Assembly: GCA_964489015.1 (NCBI GenBank)
Contig: CAZAXD010000006.1
Span: 1 to 64,000, forward strand
Source: JAPYWM01 sp964489015
Lineage (GTDB): Bacteria; Bacteroidota; Bacteroidia; SpSt-205
Length of the DNA stretch: 64,000 bases
Direction of reading: 5' to 3'
In this document: piece by piece, positions 17,483-25,684 of the stretch
Numbering within the stretch: the first letter of the stretch is position 1
Layout of the letters: every line of letters starts with the position of its first letter
Notes under the pieces: generated by a model
Databases searched by the model: none
Told to the model about the DNA's origin: nothing
Seen by the model: only the letters and a program-made list of their open reading frames with translations
Program-made: the position numbers and the translations under genes

Positions 17483-18123
17483 AGGACTGGGGCTTGGCAC
17501 CTTACGGGGAGGCCTGGGCCCGCCAGAAAGCCTATGTAGCCGAAGCTATAGCCCACCCGGAGACCTGGGAGGATCGGCTTGTCTTTTGCGAGCATCCGCC
17601 GGTCATCACCTTAGGCCGCAATGCCCATACCGAAAACATTTTACTCCCCGAAGCGCTGCTCCAGGCCCGTGGTATAGAAGTCTACCATGTAGAACGCGGC
17701 GGCGATGTCACCTACCACGGCCCCGGCCAAGTAGTAGGGTATCCCATCCTACGTTTAGAACGCTATAAATGCGATATCAGCTGGTACATGCGAAGCCTAG
17801 AGGAAATGATTATTCAAGCCATTGCGGACTGGGGCTTATCTGGCACGCGACTTTCGGGCTTTACGGGGGTTTGGCTACTCCACCCCCCTCGTAAGATCGC
17901 CGCTATGGGCGTCAAGCTCTCCCGCTGGGTGTCGATGCACGGCTTCGCGCTCAATGTCAATACTGATCTCACCGCTTTTAACCTGATCGTGCCCTGCGGC
18001 ATCCGAGATAAAGCGGTCACCTCCATGGCACAGGAATTAGGCCACCCAGTACCCTTACAGACTGTCAAAAACCGACTGGCCCAAGCCTTTGGAAAGGTCT
18101 TTGGCTGCGAAATGCGATGGTAA
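17440..18123 (+). CDS. lipB: Octanoyl-[ACP]:protein N-octanoyltransferase
   Basis: A 227-residue enzyme that transfers octanoate from ACP to lipoyl domains. Signatures are PPVITLGRNAHTENIL, the RGGDVTYHGPGQVVGYPIL block (about residues 85-104), KIAAMGVKLSRWVSMHGFALNV with the catalytic Lys, and VPCGIRDKAVTSM with the catalytic Cys near residue 186. Length is normal. No better internal start exists before the conserved VEDWGLAPYGEAW, so the ATG at 17440 is kept even though it overlaps lspA by 43 bases. lipA is not in the window. Confidence 0.95.
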   Translation: MADAPFVSKAVVRVEDWGLAPYGEAWARQKAYVAEAIAHPETWEDRLVFCEHPPVITLGRNAHTENILLPEALLQARGIEVYHVERGGDVTYHGPGQVVGYPILRLERYKCDISWYMRSLEEMIIQAIADWGLSGTRLSGFTGVWLLHPPRKIAAMGVKLSRWVSMHGFALNVNTDLTAFNLIVPCGIRDKAVTSMAQELGHPVPLQTVKNRLAQAFGKVFGCEMRW

Positions 18124-18587
18124 CGCAGACGCTTTGGTTTGGCCTCCTAGGCATAGGACTCGGCCTAGCTGGCTTGCTGGTTCAAAAGCTCTTAGCGCCG
18201 CGCGGTACGCCGCCCGCTTCCGTCGCGTACGAATGCGGAGAAAAACCTATCGGATCGCCCTGGGCCGGCTTTGAATGGCCTTTCCTGCACTTGGCTGCGA
18301 TACTACTCTTATTAGAGGCAGAAGTCCTGTTTACCTTGCCCTGGGTTTGGGTTCAGCGCGAGCTTAACCGAAACCTGGCTTTGGTTGAACTTCTCATCTT
18401 GCTTTTGCCGCTTGGAGCGGCCTATGCTTACCTCCTGAGAAACGGTTATTTCATCCAAGACTCCAAGCCTTCCCCCCCAAAAGTGCCCTTTACCTACCAA
18501 GCTTTACAAGAAAAGCTTTTGACACTAAATAAACGGCAGGTCTCTGAGCCTCAGCTACCTTCCCGCTCTACCGAACCGCCCGCTTAG
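18117..18587 (+). CDS. nuoA: NADH-quinone oxidoreductase subunit A, isolated gene
   Basis: A 156-residue protein with three transmembrane helices. NuoA-type features are YECGEKPIGSPWAGF (about residues 39-53) and the second-helix segment LLLLEAEVLFTLPWVW, where the usual FDVE appears as LEAE, a conservative Asp-to-Glu change. A Pro/Ser-rich 40-residue tail follows the third helix. The other nuo genes are not next to it: it overlaps lipB by seven bases upstream, and downstream the convergent infC overlaps it by four bases. It is therefore an orphan complex I subunit, or its partners lie elsewhere. Confidence 0.85.
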   Translation: MVTQTLWFGLLGIGLGLAGLLVQKLLAPRGTPPASVAYECGEKPIGSPWAGFEWPFLHLAAILLLLEAEVLFTLPWVWVQRELNRNLALVELLILLLPLGAAYAYLLRNGYFIQDSKPSPPKVPFTYQALQEKLLTLNKRQVSEPQLPSRSTEPPA

Positions 18588-19135
18588 GACTGGGACGGCT
18601 TGGCGTTGGATCGCCCTTTTTGCGGGGCTAAGACCAGGGTCATGTTTTTGCCATCCAACCTGGTAGGCTGCTCTACCCGGGATACGCCGGCTAGGGCTTC
18701 TGTAAAGCGCTCCAGTAGCTTCTCGCCAAATTCCGGATGAACGATACTACGCCCCCGAAACATCACAATAGCCCGAACCTTATTCCCTTCTTTGAGGAAG
18801 CTCTCCGCCTGCCGCACCTTAAAGGCAAAGTCATGATCATCGGTGTAAGGTCGAAAGCGAATTTCTTTGACTTCGATCTGATGCAGCTTTTGCTTAGCTT
18901 CCTTGGCTTTCTTTTTCTGTTCGAAACGAAGCCGTGAATATTCTATCACACGACAGACAGGGGGGGTAGCCTGGGGCGTGATTTCGACCAGGTCTTTGCC
19001 CTCCTCTTCGGCCATGCGCAGCGCTTGCTCCAAAGGGTAAATGCCATTGCGTTCTGGCGGCTCTAAACCCACAATGCGCACTTCTGGCGCCGTGATCTGT
19101 CGATTTATACGATACTGTACCTCTTTCTGACTCAC
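18584..19135 (-). CDS. infC: Translation initiation factor IF-3
   Basis: A 183-residue protein with both IF-3 domains. The N-domain has YRINRQITAPEVRIVG and GIYPLEQALRMAEEEGKDLVEI, followed by PPVCRVIEYSRLRFEQKKK; the C-domain has KEIRFRPYTDDHDFAFKVRQAESFL and the AIVMFRGRSIVHPEFGEKLL block. The start is GTG with a TAAATTTG box seven bases upstream. The usual partners rpmI and rplT do not follow; the 3' neighbour is convergent nuoA, overlapping by four bases. A Ser/Lys tail ends the protein. Confidence 0.97.
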   Translation of the reverse strand: MSQKEVQYRINRQITAPEVRIVGLEPPERNGIYPLEQALRMAEEEGKDLVEITPQATPPVCRVIEYSRLRFEQKKKAKEAKQKLHQIEVKEIRFRPYTDDHDFAFKVRQAESFLKEGNKVRAIVMFRGRSIVHPEFGEKLLERFTEALAGVSRVEQPTRLDGKNMTLVLAPQKGRSNAKPSQS

Positions 19136-19142
19136 TTAGGCG

Positions 19143-19150
19143 CAAATTTA
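19143..19150 (-). promoter_or_regulatory. -7 promoter box of infC
   Basis: TAAATTTG on the minus strand, seven bases before the GTG start of infC. Confidence 0.6.
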
Positions 19151-19154
19151 GCAG

Positions 19155-19541
19155 CTAATCTTCATCTGCTGGTGCGTAAGGAGACTGAGCCTGGACCTCT
19201 CCCTGCAGGTAAAAGAAGGTGGGCGAGTTGATAGCATTGCTGAGAACGGTAAAGGTTTTGCGCTGAGGGCCCACTCTGCCAGCGGTATTGAAACTGACCT
19301 GAATCTGCAGGCTATCACCGGGCCTTAAATCACGACGTTCCCATTCCAAGACCGAGCAGCTGCAGCTGGGCTTGATCTCTTGAATCTGCAACGTGCTTCC
19401 ACCTGTGTTGTATAACTTGTAAACCGCTTTAACGAGGGTGCCACGCGAAACGGAACCGAACCGATATTCGGAGGGCACAACCATTAGCTGAGCCCCTTGA
19501 GCCCATAGTAATCCGAGCAGACAGAGGAAAAGGCGAAACAT
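19155..19541 (-). CDS. DUF1573 domain secreted protein
   Basis: A 128-residue protein with a short signal peptide (FRLFLCLLGLLWAQG) and one DUF1573 Ig-like domain. Diagnostic segments are YRFGSVSRGTLVKAVYKLYNTGGSTLQI, the conserved IKPSCSCS and GDSLQIQVSFNTAGRVGPQRKTFTV. The domain is common in Bacteroidota exported proteins; its function is not established. The CSC pair after the IKPS turn is typical. It stands alone between the kinase and infC with its own TAATTTTG box seven bases before the ATG. Confidence 0.85.
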   Translation of the reverse strand: MFRLFLCLLGLLWAQGAQLMVVPSEYRFGSVSRGTLVKAVYKLYNTGGSTLQIQEIKPSCSCSVLEWERRDLRPGDSLQIQVSFNTAGRVGPQRKTFTVLSNAINSPTFFYLQGEVQAQSPYAPADED

Positions 19542-19548
19542 GGCTGGG

Positions 19549-19556
19549 CAAAATTA
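19549..19556 (-). promoter_or_regulatory. -7 promoter box of the DUF1573 gene
   Basis: TAATTTTG on the minus strand, seven bases before the ATG at 19541. Confidence 0.55.
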
Positions 19557-19563
19557 TCAAAAA

Positions 19564-20262
19564 TCATGCCGAGAGCTTGAACGTAAACCAAAATACACTG
19601 CCTTGCCCCACCTGACTTTCGACTTGGATGGTGCTACCGTGAGCCGCTAAAAGTTCTTTGACGAGCGTGAGGCCAAGGCCCGTGCCGCCGCTTTGCCGAG
19701 AACGGCTCTTGTCAACCCGATAAAAGCGTTCGAAAATATGCGGCAGATGCTCAGGCGCAATGCCTTCGCCCTCGTCCCGCACCCCAATACGCACCCACTC
19801 TCCATTCATCGTCCAAAACACCCATACCCGACGCCCTTCGGGGCTGTACTGAATAGCATTTTCAATAAGATTTTTGAGCACGAGCCGAAGGGCTGTGGGG
19901 TCTGCTTCCACGGCAGTGTTGTGATCTTGGGCTTCTATGGATAGGCGTATCTTCTTTGACTGGGCAAGGGCTTCAAGCTCGCCAAAAAGCTCTTCTGTCA
20001 GCCCCTGCAAGGAGACCGGCTCTAAGCTCAGCACCCAGCGCCCTTGCTCTACCTGTGCCAAAAAAAGTACATCCTGAACTAAATGGGCTAAACGCTGCGC
20101 CTGCGCCAGGGCCTTCTGAATAAATTGAGGCGCGACGGCAGTATCACGCCAAGCGCCGTCTGATAAAGTATCTAAATAGCCTATCAAAATCGAAATAGGT
20201 GTCTTGAGTTCGTGGGAGAGTTCTGCTAGAAACTGGACCTCCTTCGGAGGGGTGTTCTGCAT
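19564..20262 (-). CDS. Sensor histidine kinase (HisKA + HATPase_c), orphan
   Basis: From the ATG at 20262 the protein has 232 residues. The phosphoacceptor box is ELSHELKTPISIL (His about residue 17), the N box LKNLIENAIQYSPEG, the G1 box GVRDEGEGIAPEHLPHIFERFYR and the G2 box GGTGLGLTLVKEL. It resembles PhoR-type kinases. The frame stays open for about 40 codons upstream, up to the stop at 20389-20391, and encodes a strongly hydrophobic helix followed by LRKK, so the natural protein may have a membrane anchor. No ATG, GTG or TTG exists there; ATT at 20374-20376 or CTG at 20353-20355 are possible. No response regulator gene is adjacent. Confidence 0.88.
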   Translation of the reverse strand: MQNTPPKEVQFLAELSHELKTPISILIGYLDTLSDGAWRDTAVAPQFIQKALAQAQRLAHLVQDVLFLAQVEQGRWVLSLEPVSLQGLTEELFGELEALAQSKKIRLSIEAQDHNTAVEADPTALRLVLKNLIENAIQYSPEGRRVWVFWTMNGEWVRIGVRDEGEGIAPEHLPHIFERFYRVDKSRSRQSGGTGLGLTLVKELLAAHGSTIQVESQVGQGSVFWFTFKLSA

Positions 20263-20360
20263 AGCGGGAGACTGCAGGACATTGGCCGGGGATGCATGAG
20301 ATTTTTTTCGGAGTACAAGCGCCAGGGTAGTGCCGAGTAGGAGCCCAGCAGCCAGTCCGC

Positions 20361-21359
20361 CTACAAACGTGACAATAGGTCTTTCTTTTTAGCTTCAAAC
20401 TCTTCTTCGGAGAGGATGCCAGCGTTTTTGAGCTCGGCTAGTTCCTTGAGCGTCTGGAGGATGGCCTGGCGATCTTGGGGTGCTGCGCTACTACGGACCT
20501 CCTTAGCCATCTCCATGCCCATGCCAAATTGGAGCGCAGCCTGAGCCATGCCGGCCCCCGCTTGGGGATCCTCCATCGCCTGCCCCATCTGAAACTGCAT
20601 AAACCGCTTCATGTCGTCGACCTGCTGCGACATATCGACCTTTTTACGCAGACGGCGCAGCTCAAAGTCCTGCTCTAAGAGCTGCTTTTGAATCTCCTCA
20701 GGCAGAGAAACATTTTCGACAAAGAACCGCGTCACTTCTACACCCACCCGCTCAAACTCCGGCTTGAGTAGCGGCAGTAAAACATCCCCGAGCTGATTCG
20801 CTTGGGCATTGATCTCGACCAGTGTGCGGCCAGAAGCCTTCAGGGCATTCGAAAAGTACGTCACCACCAGGCTACGAAATCCCTCTAAAAACTCTTCTAG
20901 GGTCACGACCGGATCCGTCCCCGCAAACTCCCGAAAGAACTGCGCCGCATCCTTCACCTTCATATTAAAGGTGCCAAAGGCCCGCATGGGCACCAAGCTG
21001 AAATCCGGGTCCGACACATTAATGGGTTGCTGCGTACCCCAGCGTAACCCCGTAAACTCACGCGTACTGACAAAGTACACATCGACCTTGAAAGGCGAGT
21101 TGAAGCCATACTTCCACCCCTTCAGGTCAGAAAGAATAGGCATATTTCGCGTGATAAGCTCATAACGACCCGGCGGAAAAACATCCGCTAGCTTGCCTTC
21201 ATTAACAAAGAGCACTACTTGCGATTCACGCACCGTGAGCTGGGCACCCATTTTGATTTCCCGATCTTCGTCTGGAAATTTCCAAATGATCGTATTGCGG
21301 GTTTCGTCTACCCACTCGATGATCTCGATAAACTGCCTACGCAGGAAGGAGAGTACCAT
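20361..21359 (-). CDS. SPFH (band 7) domain protein with C-terminal SHOCT domain
   Basis: A 332-residue protein of the YdjI/virion-core-like SPFH group. The N-terminal part (IIEWVDETRNTIIWKFPDEDREIKMGAQLTVRESQ) and PGRYELITRNMPILSDLKGW are typical; the SPFH core runs to about residue 225 (FFVENVSLPEEIQKQ). A Gln/Met-rich linker follows, then a C-terminal SHOCT-like hairpin (LKELAELKNAGILSEEEFEAKKKDLL). Such proteins are membrane-associated scaffolds; no specific role can be read here. The ATG is four bases after a TATCTTTG box. The last codons overlap the possible upstream extension of the histidine kinase, suggesting coupling. Confidence 0.85.
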   Translation of the reverse strand: MVLSFLRRQFIEIIEWVDETRNTIIWKFPDEDREIKMGAQLTVRESQVVLFVNEGKLADVFPPGRYELITRNMPILSDLKGWKYGFNSPFKVDVYFVSTREFTGLRWGTQQPINVSDPDFSLVPMRAFGTFNMKVKDAAQFFREFAGTDPVVTLEEFLEGFRSLVVTYFSNALKASGRTLVEINAQANQLGDVLLPLLKPEFERVGVEVTRFFVENVSLPEEIQKQLLEQDFELRRLRKKVDMSQQVDDMKRFMQFQMGQAMEDPQAGAGMAQAALQFGMGMEMAKEVRSSAAPQDRQAILQTLKELAELKNAGILSEEEFEAKKKDLLSRL

Positions 21360-21363
21360 TTAG

Positions 21364-21371
21364 CAAAGATA
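21364..21371 (-). promoter_or_regulatory. -7 promoter box of the SPFH gene
   Basis: TATCTTTG on the minus strand, four bases before the ATG. Only 14 bases separate this gene from the TonB receptor stop codon, so the promoter extends into the receptor's coding sequence. Confidence 0.65.
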
Positions 21372-21373
21372 GC

Positions 21374-24229
21374 TTAAAAGCTCCAGTTGAGACCGATAAA
21401 AATCTGACGAGGGGGCAGATAACGGGCCGGATCGGTAGGCGGCGGTCCACTATCGAGCGGGCTTGGATACTTCGGATCACGCCAGGTAATAGGTACGTCG
21501 TCGGGATACTCATAAGCCCGGCCGGTGACGGGGTTGATGATCGCCGCATTTTTGTGGCTAAAGAGATTACGCACTTCCACGAAGCAGGAGAGCCGATCCT
21601 TGAAGAAACTGCGAGTGAGACGCAAATCGACCCAGCGCCAGGGGGTTCCGATACCAAGGTTGCGCCGCGTCTCATCAAATTCATACACAGGTCGACCCGA
21701 GACCGGTTCGGTCCCCGTGTAGCGGGCCGGCGTATAACGCAGCCCCGATTTGTAGGTAGCTGATAAAAAGAAGGTCCAGTCTCGCAGTAGAGGCGTAGAA
21801 AAGCCAGGCGGTGATTTGAGGATGCCCCACACCTTTATATCCCAGGGGCGGTCCCAGGCTAAAAAGAACTCTTTCGTCACGTCCACACGGCCTTGCTGTC
21901 GAATCTGTAAGACCGACTCCAAAGCAGAGTTAGACTTACCGGTAGCGACCTGATAGGTGACACTACCGGCTACTTTGAGCCAAGAGCCTATTTGTCGTTG
22001 CAAGAAGACATCTATCCCGCGTACCCGCGCATAATCGAGATTCACCGCAAAGAGCCGCTCCGTAAACCGGCCAGTCTGGTCGCGAATCGTGATCGTACGG
22101 TTGACGATAAAGTCAAATTTGTCATTATAAAAAGCGCTAACGGTCAAAGCCCAGCTTCTCCCTAGATTGGATTTTAGGCCGATCTCATAGCCGACATTCA
22201 CTTCGGGATTCAGATCAGGATTGCCGAGATTGGCCAGGAAGGACCGATCTTGATAAACAGGGTCGAGCCCCGCATAGACAAAGCGCGGATGCGGTAGGCG
22301 CGTCGTATGAGCATAGTTGAAGAATAAAACATGGTTGTCCGTAACGGGAAAGGAGACCCTGAGGCGCGGAAGTAGCCGCACCTTGTAGCGAAGGCCAAGG
22401 AGCGGGATCGTGCGGCGCCTGTAGTTAACCCGGACCGACTCCAAAACAGGTGCCAGGGGATCTTCAATAGCTTGATCAACAAAGCGTCCAGGCGCCCAGT
22501 ACCATAAGCGCGCCCCCAAGCTAGCCACGATCCCCTTATACCGAATCCGATCTTCTACGAAGAAGCCGCCGGTCACCGGCCGCACCCGCCAGATGTCATT
22601 AGTAGCCCCGATCCGGTTCGAAGCAAAGGCTTGACCATTGTCTAAACGGATAGGGGCGCCTACCCAAGGCCGCGTCACGTCGATCCATTGATAATACGCC
22701 ACACGGTTTTCCCAGCCTACGATCCAGAAGTGAGCCGTCGACCGCGGCTGATAAGTGAACTTGGCTTTGAACGTATACTCTTGCGCAAAATGATCATGCC
22801 AGAGGGTGGCAATCCCGCCGTTGTTGAATAGACCGATCGGCGCATTCACATAAACGGTGCTGTCACCGGGATTGTAAAGCGTAACAGGATCCGTCACGAT
22901 GGAAGCCGGATCATAAATCTGTCGAATGACGCTATCCCGAAACGGCCGTCCATTCGCATCCGCCCGAAGGTTGACAAAAAGGCGCGAGAACGTCAGCTCG
23001 CCGGTCCAACTCTTAGACAAGACGCGGTTGAATTTCAGGATAGTAAGGTTCGAACGGTGAGTGTAAGTATTGGCGTTATCCGGCTGTAGAGAGAAAAGGT
23101 ATTGAAAACCTGGAACCATGATCTGATCGCTGCCGATTATCTGCAGGGAACGGGTGTTTTGATTGATCGCCAGACTCTGCTGAATGGTAAGCGCTACTTT
23201 GGTACGGTCATCGAGGCGGTACGTGAGCTTGAGGGTGCCTGACCATTTATTATCCTGCCGGGGGGCTAATAGAGCACTTTTGGAGTCAAGCCCAAGGGGC
23301 CCCCGTACAAGCTGATAAAGCTGATCCCGGTCTGCCGTCTCTTCTAGCAGACTGCTTCTAAGCTGACGAGCCGTAACCCCAAAATATTCATCGGTGAGGC
23401 GAACGTCAAAGCTCGAGAAGAGCGAAAGACGCGTTTTGTTAGTGGCAGAATCCCGCCAGAGCGGCCCGCCAAGCGCAATGTTAAAGATGTCCGTATTCCA
23501 ACCCTCTCGCTGCCAAACCCCACCCATCTGGTCCCTCATGTAGCGGCCACTAAATCGCCAGCGATCACCGCCCTCTCTCAGGCGCACCGCAACGACACCT
23601 GACGTCCCATCACCATACTCGGCATCCATCCCCCCTGTAATCACCTCCATGTCTTCGATAGCTGCTTGCGAGACCTCGACGCCAAAGCCCGTCCCGGCCA
23701 GCGGGTCCTGGGCATTCACGCCTTCTATAACGTACTGCGTTTCGTAGACACGCCCCCCTCGAATCTGCACACCATCTAGCGTCTGCGCGACACCCGGCAT
23801 CAGGGAGGCCATGGTTTGTACATCTACGGCCGTTGTCTGCCGAATTTCTTCTCCACTTACCCGCAAATCGCTCTTGCCTGATTCTAAGTTGACGAGCGGC
23901 CGATCTCCGATAATTTCTACCGTTTGTAGGCTCGTACCTACCGCAGAGAGTGGTACGCTTAGCGTGAGAACCTGCTCAGGCTTGAGTGTAAGGTTCGTGA
24001 GAATTACTTCGTTATACCCCACGTAGGTCACTCGTAGGCTATAAGTCCCTGGGCTAATGTCTTTGAGCTCAAAGCGTCCATTTTCGTCCGTATAGCCCCC
24101 CTTGTAAGTGCCTACGAGTGTCACGGTCGCCCCAATCAAGGGCTCCCTAGTGACTTTATCGGTAACCGTACCTCGGATGACGGTCTTTTGCGCCCAAAGG
24201 AGCGTAACAATCGCTATCAATCCCCTCAT
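21374..24229 (-). CDS. TonB-dependent receptor with N-terminal carboxypeptidase-regulatory-like domain
   Basis: A 951-residue outer-membrane protein. A short signal peptide (about 14 residues) is followed by a CarboxypepD_reg-like domain (IRGTVTDKVTREPLIGATVTL, YTDENGRFELKDISPGTYSL). The plug domain comes next (about residues 100-230), containing VQIRGGRVYETQYVIEGVNAQDP and MDAEYGDGTSGVVAV. A large beta-barrel follows, ending in an aromatic-rich last strand IFIGLNWSF. It imports an unknown substrate using TonB energy. It overlaps the upstream lipoprotein gene by four bases, so the two are expressed together. The partner is not SusD-like, so this is not a typical starch-utilisation pair. Confidence 0.93.
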   Translation of the reverse strand: MRGLIAIVTLLWAQKTVIRGTVTDKVTREPLIGATVTLVGTYKGGYTDENGRFELKDISPGTYSLRVTYVGYNEVILTNLTLKPEQVLTLSVPLSAVGTSLQTVEIIGDRPLVNLESGKSDLRVSGEEIRQTTAVDVQTMASLMPGVAQTLDGVQIRGGRVYETQYVIEGVNAQDPLAGTGFGVEVSQAAIEDMEVITGGMDAEYGDGTSGVVAVRLREGGDRWRFSGRYMRDQMGGVWQREGWNTDIFNIALGGPLWRDSATNKTRLSLFSSFDVRLTDEYFGVTARQLRSSLLEETADRDQLYQLVRGPLGLDSKSALLAPRQDNKWSGTLKLTYRLDDRTKVALTIQQSLAINQNTRSLQIIGSDQIMVPGFQYLFSLQPDNANTYTHRSNLTILKFNRVLSKSWTGELTFSRLFVNLRADANGRPFRDSVIRQIYDPASIVTDPVTLYNPGDSTVYVNAPIGLFNNGGIATLWHDHFAQEYTFKAKFTYQPRSTAHFWIVGWENRVAYYQWIDVTRPWVGAPIRLDNGQAFASNRIGATNDIWRVRPVTGGFFVEDRIRYKGIVASLGARLWYWAPGRFVDQAIEDPLAPVLESVRVNYRRRTIPLLGLRYKVRLLPRLRVSFPVTDNHVLFFNYAHTTRLPHPRFVYAGLDPVYQDRSFLANLGNPDLNPEVNVGYEIGLKSNLGRSWALTVSAFYNDKFDFIVNRTITIRDQTGRFTERLFAVNLDYARVRGIDVFLQRQIGSWLKVAGSVTYQVATGKSNSALESVLQIRQQGRVDVTKEFFLAWDRPWDIKVWGILKSPPGFSTPLLRDWTFFLSATYKSGLRYTPARYTGTEPVSGRPVYEFDETRRNLGIGTPWRWVDLRLTRSFFKDRLSCFVEVRNLFSHKNAAIINPVTGRAYEYPDDVPITWRDPKYPSPLDSGPPPTDPARYLPPRQIFIGLNWSF

Positions 24230-25641
24230 GGTTGAAAGGCTGTTTGAACCGCTTGCAAAAAGCCAATCCGATCTCCCCCGAGCTGATGAAGCGGTAGGAT
24301 GCAGAAAATCTGGCGATACTTACCAGGCGTAGTCCCCTCAGGAAAGCCTAAGACGGCGCTTTTCGGGAAGCCGTTGGGCCAAGACTGGCCTGTACCGGTC
24401 TGGAGGGTCGGCATCTCATAAAGCACCCGCGCTGTCCCTTTGACGTAAGGCGGATTAATGAGAGACATAAAGTACGGTAAGCCGTTACGGAGATCCGGGA
24501 AGGCGGGCTCTTGGGCTGCAACGACCGCATTGGGTGCCAAAAGGCCGTTCTGCACACTAGAGCTAATACTATCCATGGGCCCCCAGCGAAAAATCGGCGA
24601 GAAGGTAGAGATAGTACTAAGGATCTGGCTGCAAATAAAAAGGCGCCCCCCGCTATTGAGATAGGTTTGGATGACCTGCTCGACCTCTTCCAAACGGCTG
24701 AAACCGCCCTGGTCTGTCAGCCAAAAAATACGAGGATACAGCCGAAAGAGGTGTATCCAAGTGGGATTATAAAGGGGATGCAGGTTGCCGACTTGGCGGA
24801 GGTTCCAATGGTCATAGCTGCCCCAAGCCGCCGTGAAATCTGGGTCGAGATTAGCGAGGGCAGAGGCGTCACCCCACCCATCCAGCACCAGCCAGTCGCT
24901 TGCCTGCGGTCGAATGTAAATAGGCTTGGTGCTATCAACCTCTGAAAAGAGGTTACCGTTATCCTTGGCTCGGAAGTAGAGCCGGACTGTATCGCTCAAG
25001 GGTAACGCCTCCGGAATCGTCAAAATGGGCGTTAGGCTCGTGCCGCCATAGATGCGAGTAGGTGAGACGGCCCGGGGGTTATCGGAGACAAAGGAAAGCA
25101 AGGTGTTGCGCGGGGATAGCGCACGCCAGGGGCTATTCGGGCCAATTCGCACATAAAGCGAATCGAGGGTTTCAGAGCCATCCAAGTCATCAACCTGCAG
25201 GGATACGGTCAGCACTGGAAAGGTTGTGTCAGGAAGGCGGACAACCGCATCGATATAGCAAGTCGGCGGCGTATTGCGCAGAGGCACCTGTAAGCGCACA
25301 GGCGGTTCCGTCCTGAGCCCATCATTGTCGAGGGCTCGCAGCTCAAAAGTGATATCTTTTTCAACCTCTCCCGTCTCAAAAGTCACGACAAACGTACTCT
25401 CCTGCGCCGTGGTAAAGGCCCAGGGCCCGCCGTCTTTACGAAGTTCATACCCCACCACATAGCCATCCGGATCATCGCCACTCCAGGCCAGCTTGAAGCG
25501 GGAGGGAAGCCGGTCCATCCCAGATAGCCCGATAGAATCTACAAAGAAGCGGGCCACCGGGGCGAGCTTGGGCTTAGGGTTGTCTGCCTTGCGACAAGCT
25601 ACGGCTGCTAGTAGTACGAGCCCTAAGAGCCTAAAGCGCAT
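24226..25641 (-). CDS. Lipoprotein with Fn3-like domains, co-expressed with the TonB receptor
   Basis: A 471-residue protein with a lipobox (LLAAVACRK, Cys about residue 16). Two beta-rich regions follow (about 25-115 and 120-230) resembling fibronectin type III or cadherin-like folds: FKLAWSGDDPDGYVVGYEL and ITFELRALDNDGLRTEPP. The C-terminal half (about 240-471) has alternating strands and helices, including DWLVLDGWGDASAL, EVEQVIQTYLNSGGRLFICSQIL and SAVLGFPEGTTPGKYRQIFCILPL, which suggest a flavodoxin or glutamine-amidotransferase-like fold without obvious catalytic residues. Probably lipid-anchored in the outer membrane and working with the receptor; the function is unknown. The ATG is five bases after a TACCTTTG box. 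Confidence 0.75.
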   Translation of the reverse strand: MRFRLLGLVLLAAVACRKADNPKPKLAPVARFFVDSIGLSGMDRLPSRFKLAWSGDDPDGYVVGYELRKDGGPWAFTTAQESTFVVTFETGEVEKDITFELRALDNDGLRTEPPVRLQVPLRNTPPTCYIDAVVRLPDTTFPVLTVSLQVDDLDGSETLDSLYVRIGPNSPWRALSPRNTLLSFVSDNPRAVSPTRIYGGTSLTPILTIPEALPLSDTVRLYFRAKDNGNLFSEVDSTKPIYIRPQASDWLVLDGWGDASALANLDPDFTAAWGSYDHWNLRQVGNLHPLYNPTWIHLFRLYPRIFWLTDQGGFSRLEEVEQVIQTYLNSGGRLFICSQILSTISTFSPIFRWGPMDSISSSVQNGLLAPNAVVAAQEPAFPDLRNGLPYFMSLINPPYVKGTARVLYEMPTLQTGTGQSWPNGFPKSAVLGFPEGTTPGKYRQIFCILPLHQLGGDRIGFLQAVQTAFQP

Positions 25642-25646
25642 CCTTG

Positions 25647-25654
25647 CAAAGGTA
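25647..25654 (-). promoter_or_regulatory. -7 promoter box of the lipoprotein/TonB receptor operon
   Basis: TACCTTTG on the minus strand, five bases before the ATG at 25641. Confidence 0.65.
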
Positions 25655-25684
25655 AAAGGGCTACGTTAGAGAGAAGTTAGAACG

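Noticed and set aside
21374..25641. SusC/SusD-type polysaccharide utilisation pair.
   Set aside because: The partner lipoprotein has Fn3-like and alpha/beta regions, not the helical TPR fold of SusD.
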